64,000 nt of DNA from Lentisphaeria bacterium (GTDB lineage Bacteria > Verrucomicrobiota > Lentisphaeria > Victivallales > Victivallaceae), in the NCBI GenBank assembly GCA_018265615.1, contig JABLYX010000018.1, positions 13,656 through 77,655 on the forward strand, given 5' to 3'. Under the pieces are notes generated by a model. That model did not search any database and had not been told where the DNA came from. It was given only the letters and a program-made list of their open reading frames with translations. Position 1 is the stretch's first letter. Every line of letters begins with the position of its first letter. Shown piece after piece: positions 52,591-61,034 of the stretch. The translations under genes were made by a program, and so were the position numbers.

Positions 52591-52611
52591 GGTATATGGG
52601 GATAATATACC
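52591..52611. promoter_or_regulatory. Palindromic operator candidate at the DMT transporter promoter
   Basis: GGTATAT (52591-52597), 7 bases, ATATACC (52605-52611): perfect inverted arms, directly upstream of ATG 52577. A minus-strand -10-like TATATT (52609-52604) lies within one arm and no good -35 is present. Confidence 0.5.
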
Positions 52612-52655
52612 ACATATCCGCCGCGATTTCCTCTCCGGATTCCGGAAAACTCCCT

Positions 52656-53444
52656 TTATTCCGTGAAGTCGCGGGTGAAATCCGCCTGCCAGTCGAGTCG
52701 GCGGCGCTTGCGGTCATAGCCTCTGACGTGGCCGTCGAGGAATGCGACGTTGTAGAATTTCCCGTGGGCCCAATGGTAGTGGCCGTCGATGAATTTCTCC
52801 TTGCACCAGTACGGATGCTCCCGGTCGTCGGTCTTATCGTTGAAGCCGGCGTCTTCGATGACGAAGTAGGTCGACGGGGACGGGATGAGGTTCAGACGCT
52901 GCCCGCCGGGATAACTGCCGCCGCCGCTGCTGTTGGGCAGCAGCCGGCGGCTGAAGAGAGCGGTCTGGTAGGAGCCTGAGCGGGTCGGGCGCGCCGCGTA
53001 GAGATTCATCTCCTTCAGACGGCTGCGGCACCCCTCATAGCTGATTCCGGCGGAGGGGCAGACCATCGACACCGGTACGCCGCGCGGGTTCCGGCCCGGC
53101 TCCGGGCCGTCGAAGGTGTCCGGGTAGTAGCGCCCCCCGCCGGAGAGATAGTGCCCGGTCAGCTCCCAGAACAGCCGCAGGTCGAAAGCGAAGAGATCGC
53201 CTCCCTTCGCATCGAACCAGGCCGGCAGGTATCCGCCGTTGTCGTTCGCGTACAGCTGCACCGCCGTGGCGTATTGCCGGAGAACCGTGCGGCACTGGGT
53301 GCGGCGCGCCTGCTCCCGCACCCTGCCGAGTGCGGGCAGCAGCAGAGCGGCGAGGATCAGCAGGATCAGCATCGACACCAGGAGCTCGGTCATGGTATAG
53401 CCGTACCGGACCTGTCCGCTTCTCATTGATCCGCTCTGCCGCAT
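52656..53444 (-). CDS. Pseudopilin-like protein with long cytoplasmic leader
   Basis: 262 residues from ATG 53444. The prepilin segment is GYTMTELLVSMLILLILAAL, diverged from the FTLIELLVVIAIIAIL form of the other two. ALGRVREQARRTQCRTVLRQ follows the helix. The soluble domain ends HWAHGKFYNVAFLDGHVRGY, matching the H-x9-DG motif. ATG 53477 gives a longer frame but lies only 2 bases after the predicted transcription start; ATG 53444 follows AAAGG, and ATG 53426 is a further option. It is monocistronic, between GH95 and a transporter gene. Function beyond export is unknown. Confidence 0.78.
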   Translation of the reverse strand: MRQSGSMRSGQVRYGYTMTELLVSMLILLILAALLLPALGRVREQARRTQCRTVLRQYATAVQLYANDNGGYLPAWFDAKGGDLFAFDLRLFWELTGHYLSGGGRYYPDTFDGPEPGRNPRGVPVSMVCPSAGISYEGCRSRLKEMNLYAARPTRSGSYQTALFSRRLLPNSSGGGSYPGGQRLNLIPSPSTYFVIEDAGFNDKTDDREHPYWCKEKFIDGHYHWAHGKFYNVAFLDGHVRGYDRKRRRLDWQADFTRDFTE

Positions 53445-53485
53445 CTGCCTTTCCCGCGTTGCACCGATTGTTGTCACGATTGACT

Positions 53486-53514
53486 AATATAGGTGCGGCA
53501 CGGGGGTTTTGCAA
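53486..53514 (-). promoter_or_regulatory. Promoter of the third pseudopilin gene
   Basis: Minus strand: TTGCAA (53514-53509), 17 bases, TATATT (53491-53486). Transcription would start near 53479. Confidence 0.65.
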
Positions 53515-53530
53515 GGCCGGAATGGCCGGA

Positions 53531-55834
53531 TCACTGATAAGCGGCGACGAATTGCTCCTGCACACCGGCTTCGATGCGGCGCGAGAAGCGCGGCGCCTGA
53601 AGCTCGATTGTGACCGGCTTCAATGCCCGGATGCGGAGTCCCGCCACCCGGCTTTCTTTCCAGACAAGATCGAGAAAGACGCCGTTGCGCAGGCGGATTC
53701 CGGTGAGTTTCCCTTCGGTCCAGTTTGCGGGGAGGGCGGGCAGCAGATCGAGGATCATGGTTCCATCCGCCGTTTTGCGGTGGCATTGCACGAGCATTTC
53801 AACGATTCCGGCCGGGACTCCGAGGTTTGCGTCGATCTGGAACGGCGGATGAGCTGAAAATAGATTCGGGTAGACACCGCCGTCGCAGTAGACGACCTCC
53901 ACGGAAGGTTCGACCGGCCGCAGGAATTCCCGGAGCATGGTTTCTGTCTTGCCGCCGTCGCGGAATCGCGCCCAGAGTGCGAGCCTCCAGCACATCGCCC
54001 AGCCCGTGCTGCGGTCGCCGCGCCGGATGAGCGAAGTTCGGGCCGCCTCGTACCGCTCCGGATCACTCTCCGGTGTAAAGAGGTCCGCCGGATAAACGCC
54101 GTAGAGGTGCGACAGATGACGGTGGTGCGGTTCCGGTTCGATACAGGGGGCGTCATATTCGAGAAGTTCCCCCTCCTTGCCGATGCCGATCGGGCGGAGG
54201 CGGCCGAGCGCGCTTTCGAGTTCCGGGAGCAGCGACTCCTTCCGGCGGAGAACACGGGCGCTTTCGATGAAGTCCGTGAAGGTCTCGCGGATCAGTTCGA
54301 GATCCATGCTTGTCCCTTCGCCGCAGACAGTTGCCGTCTCTCCCGTCTCCGGGTCGATGAAACCGTTTTCCGGTGAAGTCGCGGGGGAGGTGACGAACTC
54401 CCCGCGGTCATTTTTCACCAGCAGGTCAAGTGCGAATTCCGCGTTGCCGCGGAGGACCGGATACCATTCGCGCAGGAAGTCCGCATCGCCGGTGTAACGG
54501 TAGTACTCGAACAGATGGCGGCAGAGCCAGAGTCCGCCGACCGGCCAGTAGCCCCAGCGCGCCTTGCCGCGGGCCGGGATGCAGAAACGCCAGAGGTCGC
54601 TGTTGTGATGCAGACACCAGCCGCGGGCGTGATAGTATTCGCGCGCGCACATTTCCCCGGCCTCGGCGGCTTCGCGGATGAAGCGGAACAGCGGCTCGGC
54701 GCACTCCGCGAGATTGGCGGGCAGCGCGGACCAGTAGTTCATTTCGAGGTTGATGTTGATCGTGTAGTTGCTGCCCCACGGGGCGAGTACATGCGGATTC
54801 CAGATGCCCTGCAGGTTCGCCGGCTGCGTGCCGGGGCGGCTCGAGGCGATGAGCAGATAACGCCCGTATTGATAGAGAAGTGCGGCGAGTGCGGGGGAGC
54901 CGGATTCCGCATAGCGCGCGAGCCGTTCATCGGTCGGCAGCAGATCCTCTTCCGTCGCCGGGAGCTCGAGGCCCGACCGCCGGTAGAGGGCCTGATATTC
55001 GGTCAGATGGGCGTTGCGCAGCTCATCGTATGAAAACTTCGCGGCATTGTCAAGCTCCCCGCGGCAGCGTTCCGCCGGAAACGCTCCGGCAGGCTCCGTT
55101 TTCCAGTCAATGAAGTCGGAGCGGATCGCGACGAGCAGGAGCGCAGGGCCGGGGCCCTTGAACCGGATGCAATTTCCTTCTGCCGAAACGGTTCCCGCGT
55201 CCGCGATGACCCGGGCGCGGATCTGGAAACGGAGCCCTGAGCGTCCGGACTCGTCACTCTGCTTCACCTCTCCATTGCGGGCGCGGATCGGACAGGTCCC
55301 GTTCAGGAAGAGGTCGCCGGAATCCGTGCCGCACTCATGCCGGAGCGGAGAGTCGAGGCGGAGTGCGAAGCCGTCCCCGCCCGTGTAATGCATGACGAGG
55401 ACCTGCTGCGGGACGGAGACGAACCATTCGCAGGATGCGATTCCATTCCGGGTTGATGCAAGCGCCTGGTCGAGATCGAGTTCACGGCGGTAATCCGGGC
55501 TGGCCGCGGAACCGTTGAATTCGAGCTTCAGCGATCCGGCCGGGAGGTATCCCCGGCTGTCATGATGCAGCATTTCGCTGGAGATGAAGGCGTCCGCCTC
55601 CGTGAACTTCCGGTTCGCGAGCAAACTGCGCGCCTGCTCGAGTTTACCGTAATAGCTGTTGTCGGGATACTTCTGCGGCCGCCCGGACCAGAGGGTCTCC
55701 TCATTGAGTTCCACGGTTTCCGTTGCGGCGCCGCCGAATACCATTGCGCCGATGCGGCCGTTGCCGAGCGGCAGGGCTTCATTCCAGCACGAGGCCGGTT
55801 TCCGATAATATAGAAGATGCTGATCGTTTGCCAT
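53531..55834 (-). CDS. Alpha-L-fucosidase-like enzyme, GH95
   Basis: 767 residues. It opens with the GH95 N-terminal signature WNEALPLGNGRIGAMVFGG and TVELNEETLWSGRPQ. The (alpha/alpha)6 barrel has NINLEMNYWSALPANLAEC (catalytic Asn pair region), SPENGFIDPETG (acid Glu) and FQIDANLGVPAGIVEMLVQ (Asp). The family cleaves alpha-1,2-L-fucose or alpha-L-galactose. No signal peptide, so it probably works on imported oligosaccharides. ATG 55834 follows GAGGAGG. Confidence 0.87.
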   Translation of the reverse strand: MANDQHLLYYRKPASCWNEALPLGNGRIGAMVFGGAATETVELNEETLWSGRPQKYPDNSYYGKLEQARSLLANRKFTEADAFISSEMLHHDSRGYLPAGSLKLEFNGSAASPDYRRELDLDQALASTRNGIASCEWFVSVPQQVLVMHYTGGDGFALRLDSPLRHECGTDSGDLFLNGTCPIRARNGEVKQSDESGRSGLRFQIRARVIADAGTVSAEGNCIRFKGPGPALLLVAIRSDFIDWKTEPAGAFPAERCRGELDNAAKFSYDELRNAHLTEYQALYRRSGLELPATEEDLLPTDERLARYAESGSPALAALLYQYGRYLLIASSRPGTQPANLQGIWNPHVLAPWGSNYTININLEMNYWSALPANLAECAEPLFRFIREAAEAGEMCAREYYHARGWCLHHNSDLWRFCIPARGKARWGYWPVGGLWLCRHLFEYYRYTGDADFLREWYPVLRGNAEFALDLLVKNDRGEFVTSPATSPENGFIDPETGETATVCGEGTSMDLELIRETFTDFIESARVLRRKESLLPELESALGRLRPIGIGKEGELLEYDAPCIEPEPHHRHLSHLYGVYPADLFTPESDPERYEAARTSLIRRGDRSTGWAMCWRLALWARFRDGGKTETMLREFLRPVEPSVEVVYCDGGVYPNLFSAHPPFQIDANLGVPAGIVEMLVQCHRKTADGTMILDLLPALPANWTEGKLTGIRLRNGVFLDLVWKESRVAGLRIRALKPVTIELQAPRFSRRIEAGVQEQFVAAYQ

Positions 55835-55852
55835 AAAATCCTCCTCGGAAAA

Positions 55853-55881
55853 ACGATATATCGCGGAAGCCGGTTCGTCAA
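55853..55881 (-). promoter_or_regulatory. Promoter of the GH95 gene
   Basis: Minus strand: TTGACG (55881-55876), 17 bases, TATCGT (55858-55853). TATATC at 15 bases is an alternative. A 10-base palindrome CGATATATCG overlaps it. Confidence 0.45.
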
Positions 55882-55913
55882 GTGGAAAAGGTATGAGTTT
55901 TCCCGAAAATGAT

Positions 55914-55945
55914 AAAAAAGCCCCGCGGAGTCCGGTGCGCGGGGC
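55914..55945 (-). terminator. Rho-independent terminator of the GDPD/WbsX operon
   Basis: Perfect 8-base arms GCCCCGCG (55920-55927) and CGCGGGGC (55938-55945) around a 10-base loop. The A-run at 55914-55919 gives a U tract on the minus strand, 12 bases after the WbsX stop. Confidence 0.85.
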
Positions 55946-55956
55946 CGGATGGGGCG

Positions 55957-57084
55957 TCAGCGACCGAAGACGCGTTTGACTGCCTCCAGATAGCCGTAGC
56001 CGTACTTCTCCTCCGGTTCGAGCATGCTGCCTTCGGTCCATTCGTTCCAGCAGTTGATGTTGAAGGTGCCGACGCCGGTTTTTTCGAGTCCGTCGCGGAT
56101 TTTCCGCAGGGCGGTTTCAAAATTTTCCGGCGTGTTTCCGGCGAGGACGGGGGTGTAGGGATACCCGGAGGGAAACCATTTCTCGGAAATGATCGTCCGG
56201 GGGCTCGGATCCCACCCCATCGTGACGTTCGGAAAGTATGGGAGATCATATTTTCTGCACATTGTCCCCCAATGCTCCAGATAGAGCTCAAGTGCTTTGA
56301 GGTACGGGAATTCCGGCTCCTTGCCGAGCGACATGTGATGAATCCAGACGTAGCTGGTCACCGAATCGAAACCGAGTGATTTCACAACCTTCGGCTGATC
56401 TTCAATCTCACGTTCGCCCGGCAGGACGGGGTGTCCCCAGACTACGAGGTTCAGGTGCAGATCCGGAAATCCGGCCGCTTTCGTCATTGCCCGGAATTCC
56501 GCAAGCGCTTCCGCCGTCGCCTCGATGCTGCCGAATGAGGCGAGCAGACATTCGAGATGATAGATCGAAAAGTACGGAGCTCCGTTGATGCAGTAGTAGG
56601 AGGGGTGCTTGAAGTAGGTGTCGATGGTCCGCCGGCAGAGGCGGCGGAACGTCTCCGGAGTGACCTTGCCGGGCCAGAGCAGCGGGCGGCTGCGGCGCAG
56701 GCTCGGGTGGATGTCGACCCAATCGTGGTTCGCCCACATGAAGCAGAATTTCAGCTTATCGACGTTCGGCGCTTTGAGGAAGCCGTCATTCAGGCAGTTC
56801 TCGAGGAACGGGCCGTCGTCATAGTAGTAGTAGTCGAAGATGAAATAGTCGATGCCGTGCGAGGAGGCGTCCTCGATCTTCTTCGCCATGACCGCCGGAT
56901 CGTCCTCGTCGGTATAGCCGAGTACCGGGACTTTCGGCTGATGGTGGCCGGGGTAACGCGGCGTCATCGCCCTGACCAGCTCCCACTCGCACCAGCCTTC
57001 GCCGTGGACGGCTGCGTTGCGCGGTTCGCTGCGGTGATAGTTCGGGAAGTAGTAACAGCCTGTTTCCGGGTGTTTTGCGTTCAT
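55957..57084 (-). CDS. WbsX/GH99-like protein
   Basis: 375 residues matching the WbsX family (PF14307), a GH99-like barrel. Pieces are YYFPNYHRSEPRN and GEGWCEWELVRAM, GIDYFIFDYYYYDDGPFLE, FMWANHDW, and the C-terminal WNEWTEGSMLEPEEKYG, whose Glu residues match the GH99 catalytic region. Members occur in O-antigen clusters and in glycan-degradation loci. Here the surroundings favour an endo-acting hydrolase-like role, but activity is unproven for most of the family. No signal peptide. Its ATG overlaps the GDPD stop (ATGA). Confidence 0.8.
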   Translation of the reverse strand: MNAKHPETGCYYFPNYHRSEPRNAAVHGEGWCEWELVRAMTPRYPGHHQPKVPVLGYTDEDDPAVMAKKIEDASSHGIDYFIFDYYYYDDGPFLENCLNDGFLKAPNVDKLKFCFMWANHDWVDIHPSLRRSRPLLWPGKVTPETFRRLCRRTIDTYFKHPSYYCINGAPYFSIYHLECLLASFGSIEATAEALAEFRAMTKAAGFPDLHLNLVVWGHPVLPGEREIEDQPKVVKSLGFDSVTSYVWIHHMSLGKEPEFPYLKALELYLEHWGTMCRKYDLPYFPNVTMGWDPSPRTIISEKWFPSGYPYTPVLAGNTPENFETALRKIRDGLEKTGVGTFNINCWNEWTEGSMLEPEEKYGYGYLEAVKRVFGR

Positions 57085-57797
57085 TGGATGCCTGCTCCTT
57101 TTCTGAATGAATTCCGTAATGCGACGGCGTGGTTGTTCGTCATCGCGTCGACTCCGATCCTGGCCATGGCGAGGCCGAGCTCATCCGATGAGACGCCCCA
57201 GCAGACGACGCGCATCCCGGCCGCATGAAGCTCATCGACGAACTTTCTGCCGGCTTCCGGCGTGGCGAGGAAACTCACTCCGGTACAGTGCAGCGAACGC
57301 ATATATGCCGCCGTTTCCTCCGCGTTCGGAAAGGTTCCGAAATGCTGTTTCAGATCCGTGAGCAGCAGGCGCGGCAGATCCGGAAACAGATCGGCGGCCG
57401 CCCGGATCGTCGGCTCCTCGAACGAGCTCAGCGCCAGCTGGCCGCGGTCGCCGCTCCAACGGTCGAGGAGCGCTTTGAGCGGCTGCGCCAGCGGTTGTTT
57501 CCCCTTCAGTTCGATCTGCATATGCTTGCCGGGCCTCAGCACGGCGAGCGCTTCTTCGAGGAGCGGGACCGGGTGGAACTTCCGGAGTTCTGCAAGGGTT
57601 GCTTCCGCAACCGCAAGCTTCACTCCGGCAACGCGTTCAATGGTCTCGTCGTGGACGCAGACGATCTTGCCGTCGGCCGTCAGCCGGATATCGAGCTCGA
57701 TGCCGTCCGAATCGCGCTCCATGGCGAGTTCGTAAGCGGCCAGTGTATTTTCAGGGGCGTCGTCCGACTCCCCCCGATGGGAAAGAAAGCAGGTCAT
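57081..57797 (-). CDS. Glycerophosphodiester phosphodiesterase (GDPD, UgpQ-like)
   Basis: 238-residue TIM barrel. Catalytic motifs are SHRGESDDAPENTLAAYE (His-Arg and Glu), DGIELDIRLTADGKIVCVHD (metal Glu/Asp and second His), and MQIELKGKQP. It hydrolyses glycerophosphodiesters to glycerol-3-phosphate and an alcohol. No signal peptide, as in cytoplasmic UgpQ. First gene of a two-gene operon with the WbsX/GH99-like gene, which suggests a phosphodiester-linked glycan substrate, though this is inference. Confidence 0.9.
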   Translation of the reverse strand: MTCFLSHRGESDDAPENTLAAYELAMERDSDGIELDIRLTADGKIVCVHDETIERVAGVKLAVAEATLAELRKFHPVPLLEEALAVLRPGKHMQIELKGKQPLAQPLKALLDRWSGDRGQLALSSFEEPTIRAAADLFPDLPRLLLTDLKQHFGTFPNAEETAAYMRSLHCTGVSFLATPEAGRKFVDELHAAGMRVVCWGVSSDELGLAMARIGVDAMTNNHAVALRNSFRKGAGIQ

Positions 57798-57833
57798 GAT
57801 TCATGAGTCTCCGTTATTGAATCAAATCTCCAT

Positions 57834-57862
57834 AACATATACCGGGTTCAAAGGTAAAACAA
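57834..57862 (-). promoter_or_regulatory. Promoter of the GDPD/WbsX operon
   Basis: Minus strand: TTGTTT (57862-57857), 17 bases, TATGTT (57839-57834). Confidence 0.5.
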
Positions 57863-57884
57863 CCAACTTGCGGTAATTTGCGGC

Positions 57885-60800
57885 TCAGCATTCGAACAGG
57901 AGCTCCGGCGGGTCGAAGATTCCGTACGGCGTCAGGTTCCGGTATTCCGGGTGGCTGTACTCGCGGAACTCATTTGCCCCGAAGCGCTGCGGATACGGAT
58001 TCGCGAGAAAGAACGGGCCGAAAGCGTTTCGCCGGGAACCGATCACTTCGATGGAAAGCAGATTTTCACCGGTAACAAGATGTTCGAGTTCAAGCTCATA
58101 AGGCTCCCAACCGAGGACTCCCGCATCTTTGCCGTTCACAAGGATCCTGAGCGCGGTCGCGGCATGCTCCCACATGCGGAGCCTGAGCCGTCCGCTGCCG
58201 CAGTATGTGAATGGGCATGAGTATGTTACATTGCCCGCATAGTAGGTCAGCCCCTGATCGCACCAGTTCCCGTTTTTCAGCGTCCGGGGGAACGCGGTGA
58301 GCATGTCGTCGCGGACTCCGAATTCTCCGAGCAGGTAGATCGCCTCCAGACCGGCGCTGTTGGTGTCATACTCGCAGCGAAGTTTCATCCGGTTTGTGCC
58401 TGGATGAATCATCTTATTCGGGATGAATCGCTTGCGGATGCTGTCATCGATCCAGTAACCGCAATCTGCGGCGGACGGAAGCGGGAGGCCGTTCAGCTCG
58501 ATCTCCCACTCTTCCGGGCGCTCGACGGCGAGGAACAGGCCGTTTTCCGGAACGGCCGACACCTGAAACACATACTCGAGTTCAAGCGGAGCGTGAATGG
58601 ACTCTTCCCGCTTCCGCGCCCAGGGCTGGACCATGCGCCCGCCCCGGACCGGAACGTTGAGGGCGCTCCGCACCGCATCGTCGATCCGCAGGATGAAACC
58701 GCGCTCCTGCCGGAGGCCGTCGCCCAGCCGCCAGGCGGCATGGTCAAGCACGAGCACATTGGGTTCATCGAGCGTGACCCGCCACTCCGGCGGATTCAAC
58801 TCCTGCCGCCGGGCGGTGTGGAACGGAACCCGGCGGAGTGCATTCGGAATCTGCTTCTCTGAAAAACGGAATATTCTGCTTTGCAGCGGTTTGAGTGCTG
58901 TATGGATCCGGTATCCGCCCGCGGTTTTTTCACTGGGCGCCTGATAGACGCGGCCGCTCTCCGGTTCAAACTCATACCATTCGCCGCATCTGTCGGTAAG
59001 AAATTCGAAATCAACGGATTCAATGTCCCGCTTCCGTTCGAGGCAGCGGATGTGGTGCTCATCAGGAACTTCTCCTTCAAAGCCTGTGTTGCAGAGGATA
59101 CAGTCAAATGAAGCATCGGACTCCCGGAGCTGGTAAAGCACGTTCGGAACGCGGGTTCCGTCCTCTGTGAAAAGATTGATGCGGCGAGCCGGGGCATCGA
59201 CGGGGGCAATCCCGCGGGGAAGTTCGGCCCAGAAACGCGCCGCTTCCGCAGACGGCCTGCCGTCAACGAGCTCCGGCGCTTCGGATGCGGCGGAGACAGT
59301 GCCGCCAGCTTCGCGGAAACGTTGCAGCAGGCTGATCGTGCTGCTCCGGATCGTCTCCATCGGCGGCAGCAGCACCGCTTTGTAGACGGCTTCTCCGATC
59401 TTCAGCTCCCTGCCGACGATTTGCGCATGCTCCGCCATCAGCTCCTCGTCGCCGTAATCGAAATCGAGCGTGAGGTTGAGCAGCCGGTTGCGGAGCCCGG
59501 CAAGCTTGCGGTCGAACGCGCCTGCCGCCTCGAAACCGCGGTTCATCAGGATCCACGCCGATTCGACCGGGTGGACGACGAGCAGATCGCGGACCTCGCG
59601 TCCGTTGCTCAGGATCATGCCGAGCCGGGCGAAGTAGTCCTCGAGATGGCGCAGCACCTTCGCATAGCTCGAATGACGTGAGAACGAAGCCGGGTAGTCG
59701 CGCTTCGCTTCCCCCTCCATCGTATAGAACGCGAGGTGCAGACAGCGGATGTTCACACCGAGCACATACTGCCAGTCCCCCATCGCCTTGTAGGCCGCGA
59801 AGCTTGTGTCCCAGCCGGTACAGCCGTAGACCTCGCTGATCCGGCGTGTGCGCCCGAATTGGCGGGCCGCGCCGGCGAGCTGCTTGCAGGCGTCGTAGAG
59901 TTGCGCGTACTCGGTCAGTTGGTCGATGCCGGGAATCTGCATATGCGGGTAGTGGCGCATTGAAGCGCCGACACAACGGGTCTGCGAGGCGGGCGTGTCC
60001 TCCCAGAGCAGATGCCCGGTCAGTGCGATGCCGTGCCTGCCGCACCATTCGCCGACCTGTTTCGAGAAAGAGCCGACGAAGAGCTCGGTCAGGAGCCGCC
60101 AGTAGTGGTAGCGGGCCGGTGAATACGGTTTGTCCGGGCAGTCGTAAAAGAGCTCCGGCAGGTGATCCGCAATCTCGTAGCCGAAGCGCTCCCGGAAGAG
60201 TTCCGGCAGTCTCCGGGTCCATGCCGCGGTTGTGCTCTCCGGGTACGGCAGAGGGACGCAGTTTCCGTACCGCCAGTAGTGCGGTTCATCGGTGAAGATA
60301 GCCGGGACGGTCGTGCCGAATTCGTTGCCGAGCTCTTTGCGGTATCGCTCATAAGTTACTTCGATAAAGCGCTTTACTGCGTCAGGATTCAGCATGTCAA
60401 GATAGGTGTAGCCGTTGAACCAGGCCGAATGCGGCTCTTCCTCCGTGAAGAGCTCGAACACGGTTTCCCCGTCGTCGGCACACTCGGTCGCCGGATCGAT
60501 TCTCCGCAGGCGGTAAATGTTTGAGCCTTCGATTTTTCCGCACCAGAATCCGAAGCTTTCCGTATGGGCCGGACCGGAGTGGAGCCGCAGATAGAGCAGC
60601 CGCGCCCGGTATTGCGGGTCGCAGGTCACGAAGCCGCCGGCGGCCCCGGAGGCCCAGCGGTCCTCGTCATAAAGGCATGGGATGAGCCCGTTTTTCTCCG
60701 CTTCGTCAATCGAGGCGCGGATGCACTCGAACCACTCGGTGCCGAGATACGGGGTTTCGAGCCCGACACGCGAGTGCATGAAAAAGCCGCCGAATCCGAG

Positions 60801-60926
60801 TTCGCGGAAGCTGCGGATCTGTTCCCGCAGCTTCTCCGGTTCAAGTTTGCCGTTCCAGCTCCAGAACGGTATTCCCCGGTATTCGGAACCCGGATTGGCG
60901 AAGGTTCCTGTCGTATCTGGTTTCAT
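57885..60926 (-). CDS. GH106-like glycosyl hydrolase (putative alpha-L-rhamnosidase)
   Basis: 1013 residues. The N-terminal barrel has YRGIPFWSWNGKLEPEKLRE, GGFFMHSRVGLETPYLG, PAIFTDEPHYW and SEVYGCTGWDTSF, the pattern of PF17132 (GH106) and related large hydrolases. A Rossmann-like trimerisation-type domain (LLVVHPVESAWI) and C-terminal beta-sandwiches follow (galactose-binding-like, ending near RLRLRMWEHAATALRILVNG). GH106 enzymes remove alpha-L-rhamnose. No signal peptide, so likely cytoplasmic. ATG 60926 follows AAAGGAGAG. It is divergent from a GHL6-like gene across 108 bases. Confidence 0.78.
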   Translation of the reverse strand: MKPDTTGTFANPGSEYRGIPFWSWNGKLEPEKLREQIRSFRELGFGGFFMHSRVGLETPYLGTEWFECIRASIDEAEKNGLIPCLYDEDRWASGAAGGFVTCDPQYRARLLYLRLHSGPAHTESFGFWCGKIEGSNIYRLRRIDPATECADDGETVFELFTEEEPHSAWFNGYTYLDMLNPDAVKRFIEVTYERYRKELGNEFGTTVPAIFTDEPHYWRYGNCVPLPYPESTTAAWTRRLPELFRERFGYEIADHLPELFYDCPDKPYSPARYHYWRLLTELFVGSFSKQVGEWCGRHGIALTGHLLWEDTPASQTRCVGASMRHYPHMQIPGIDQLTEYAQLYDACKQLAGAARQFGRTRRISEVYGCTGWDTSFAAYKAMGDWQYVLGVNIRCLHLAFYTMEGEAKRDYPASFSRHSSYAKVLRHLEDYFARLGMILSNGREVRDLLVVHPVESAWILMNRGFEAAGAFDRKLAGLRNRLLNLTLDFDYGDEELMAEHAQIVGRELKIGEAVYKAVLLPPMETIRSSTISLLQRFREAGGTVSAASEAPELVDGRPSAEAARFWAELPRGIAPVDAPARRINLFTEDGTRVPNVLYQLRESDASFDCILCNTGFEGEVPDEHHIRCLERKRDIESVDFEFLTDRCGEWYEFEPESGRVYQAPSEKTAGGYRIHTALKPLQSRIFRFSEKQIPNALRRVPFHTARRQELNPPEWRVTLDEPNVLVLDHAAWRLGDGLRQERGFILRIDDAVRSALNVPVRGGRMVQPWARKREESIHAPLELEYVFQVSAVPENGLFLAVERPEEWEIELNGLPLPSAADCGYWIDDSIRKRFIPNKMIHPGTNRMKLRCEYDTNSAGLEAIYLLGEFGVRDDMLTAFPRTLKNGNWCDQGLTYYAGNVTYSCPFTYCGSGRLRLRMWEHAATALRILVNGKDAGVLGWEPYELELEHLVTGENLLSIEVIGSRRNAFGPFFLANPYPQRFGANEFREYSHPEYRNLTPYGIFDPPELLFEC

Positions 60927-60975
60927 CGTCTCTCTCCTTTTTGGAACAATATAGCCGGAATGTGCGGATATCACC

Positions 60976-61004
60976 TTGATTTTTCCTTCAAAAACAAGTA
61001 CAAT
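60976..61004 (+). promoter_or_regulatory. Promoter of the GHL6-like gene
   Basis: TTGATT (60976-60981), 17 bases, TACAAT (60999-61004). The opposing GH106-like gene has TATATT (60953-60948) but no clear -35. Confidence 0.5.
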
Positions 61005-61034
61005 TATTTCAATCGCAATCCAGGAGGGTGTCAA

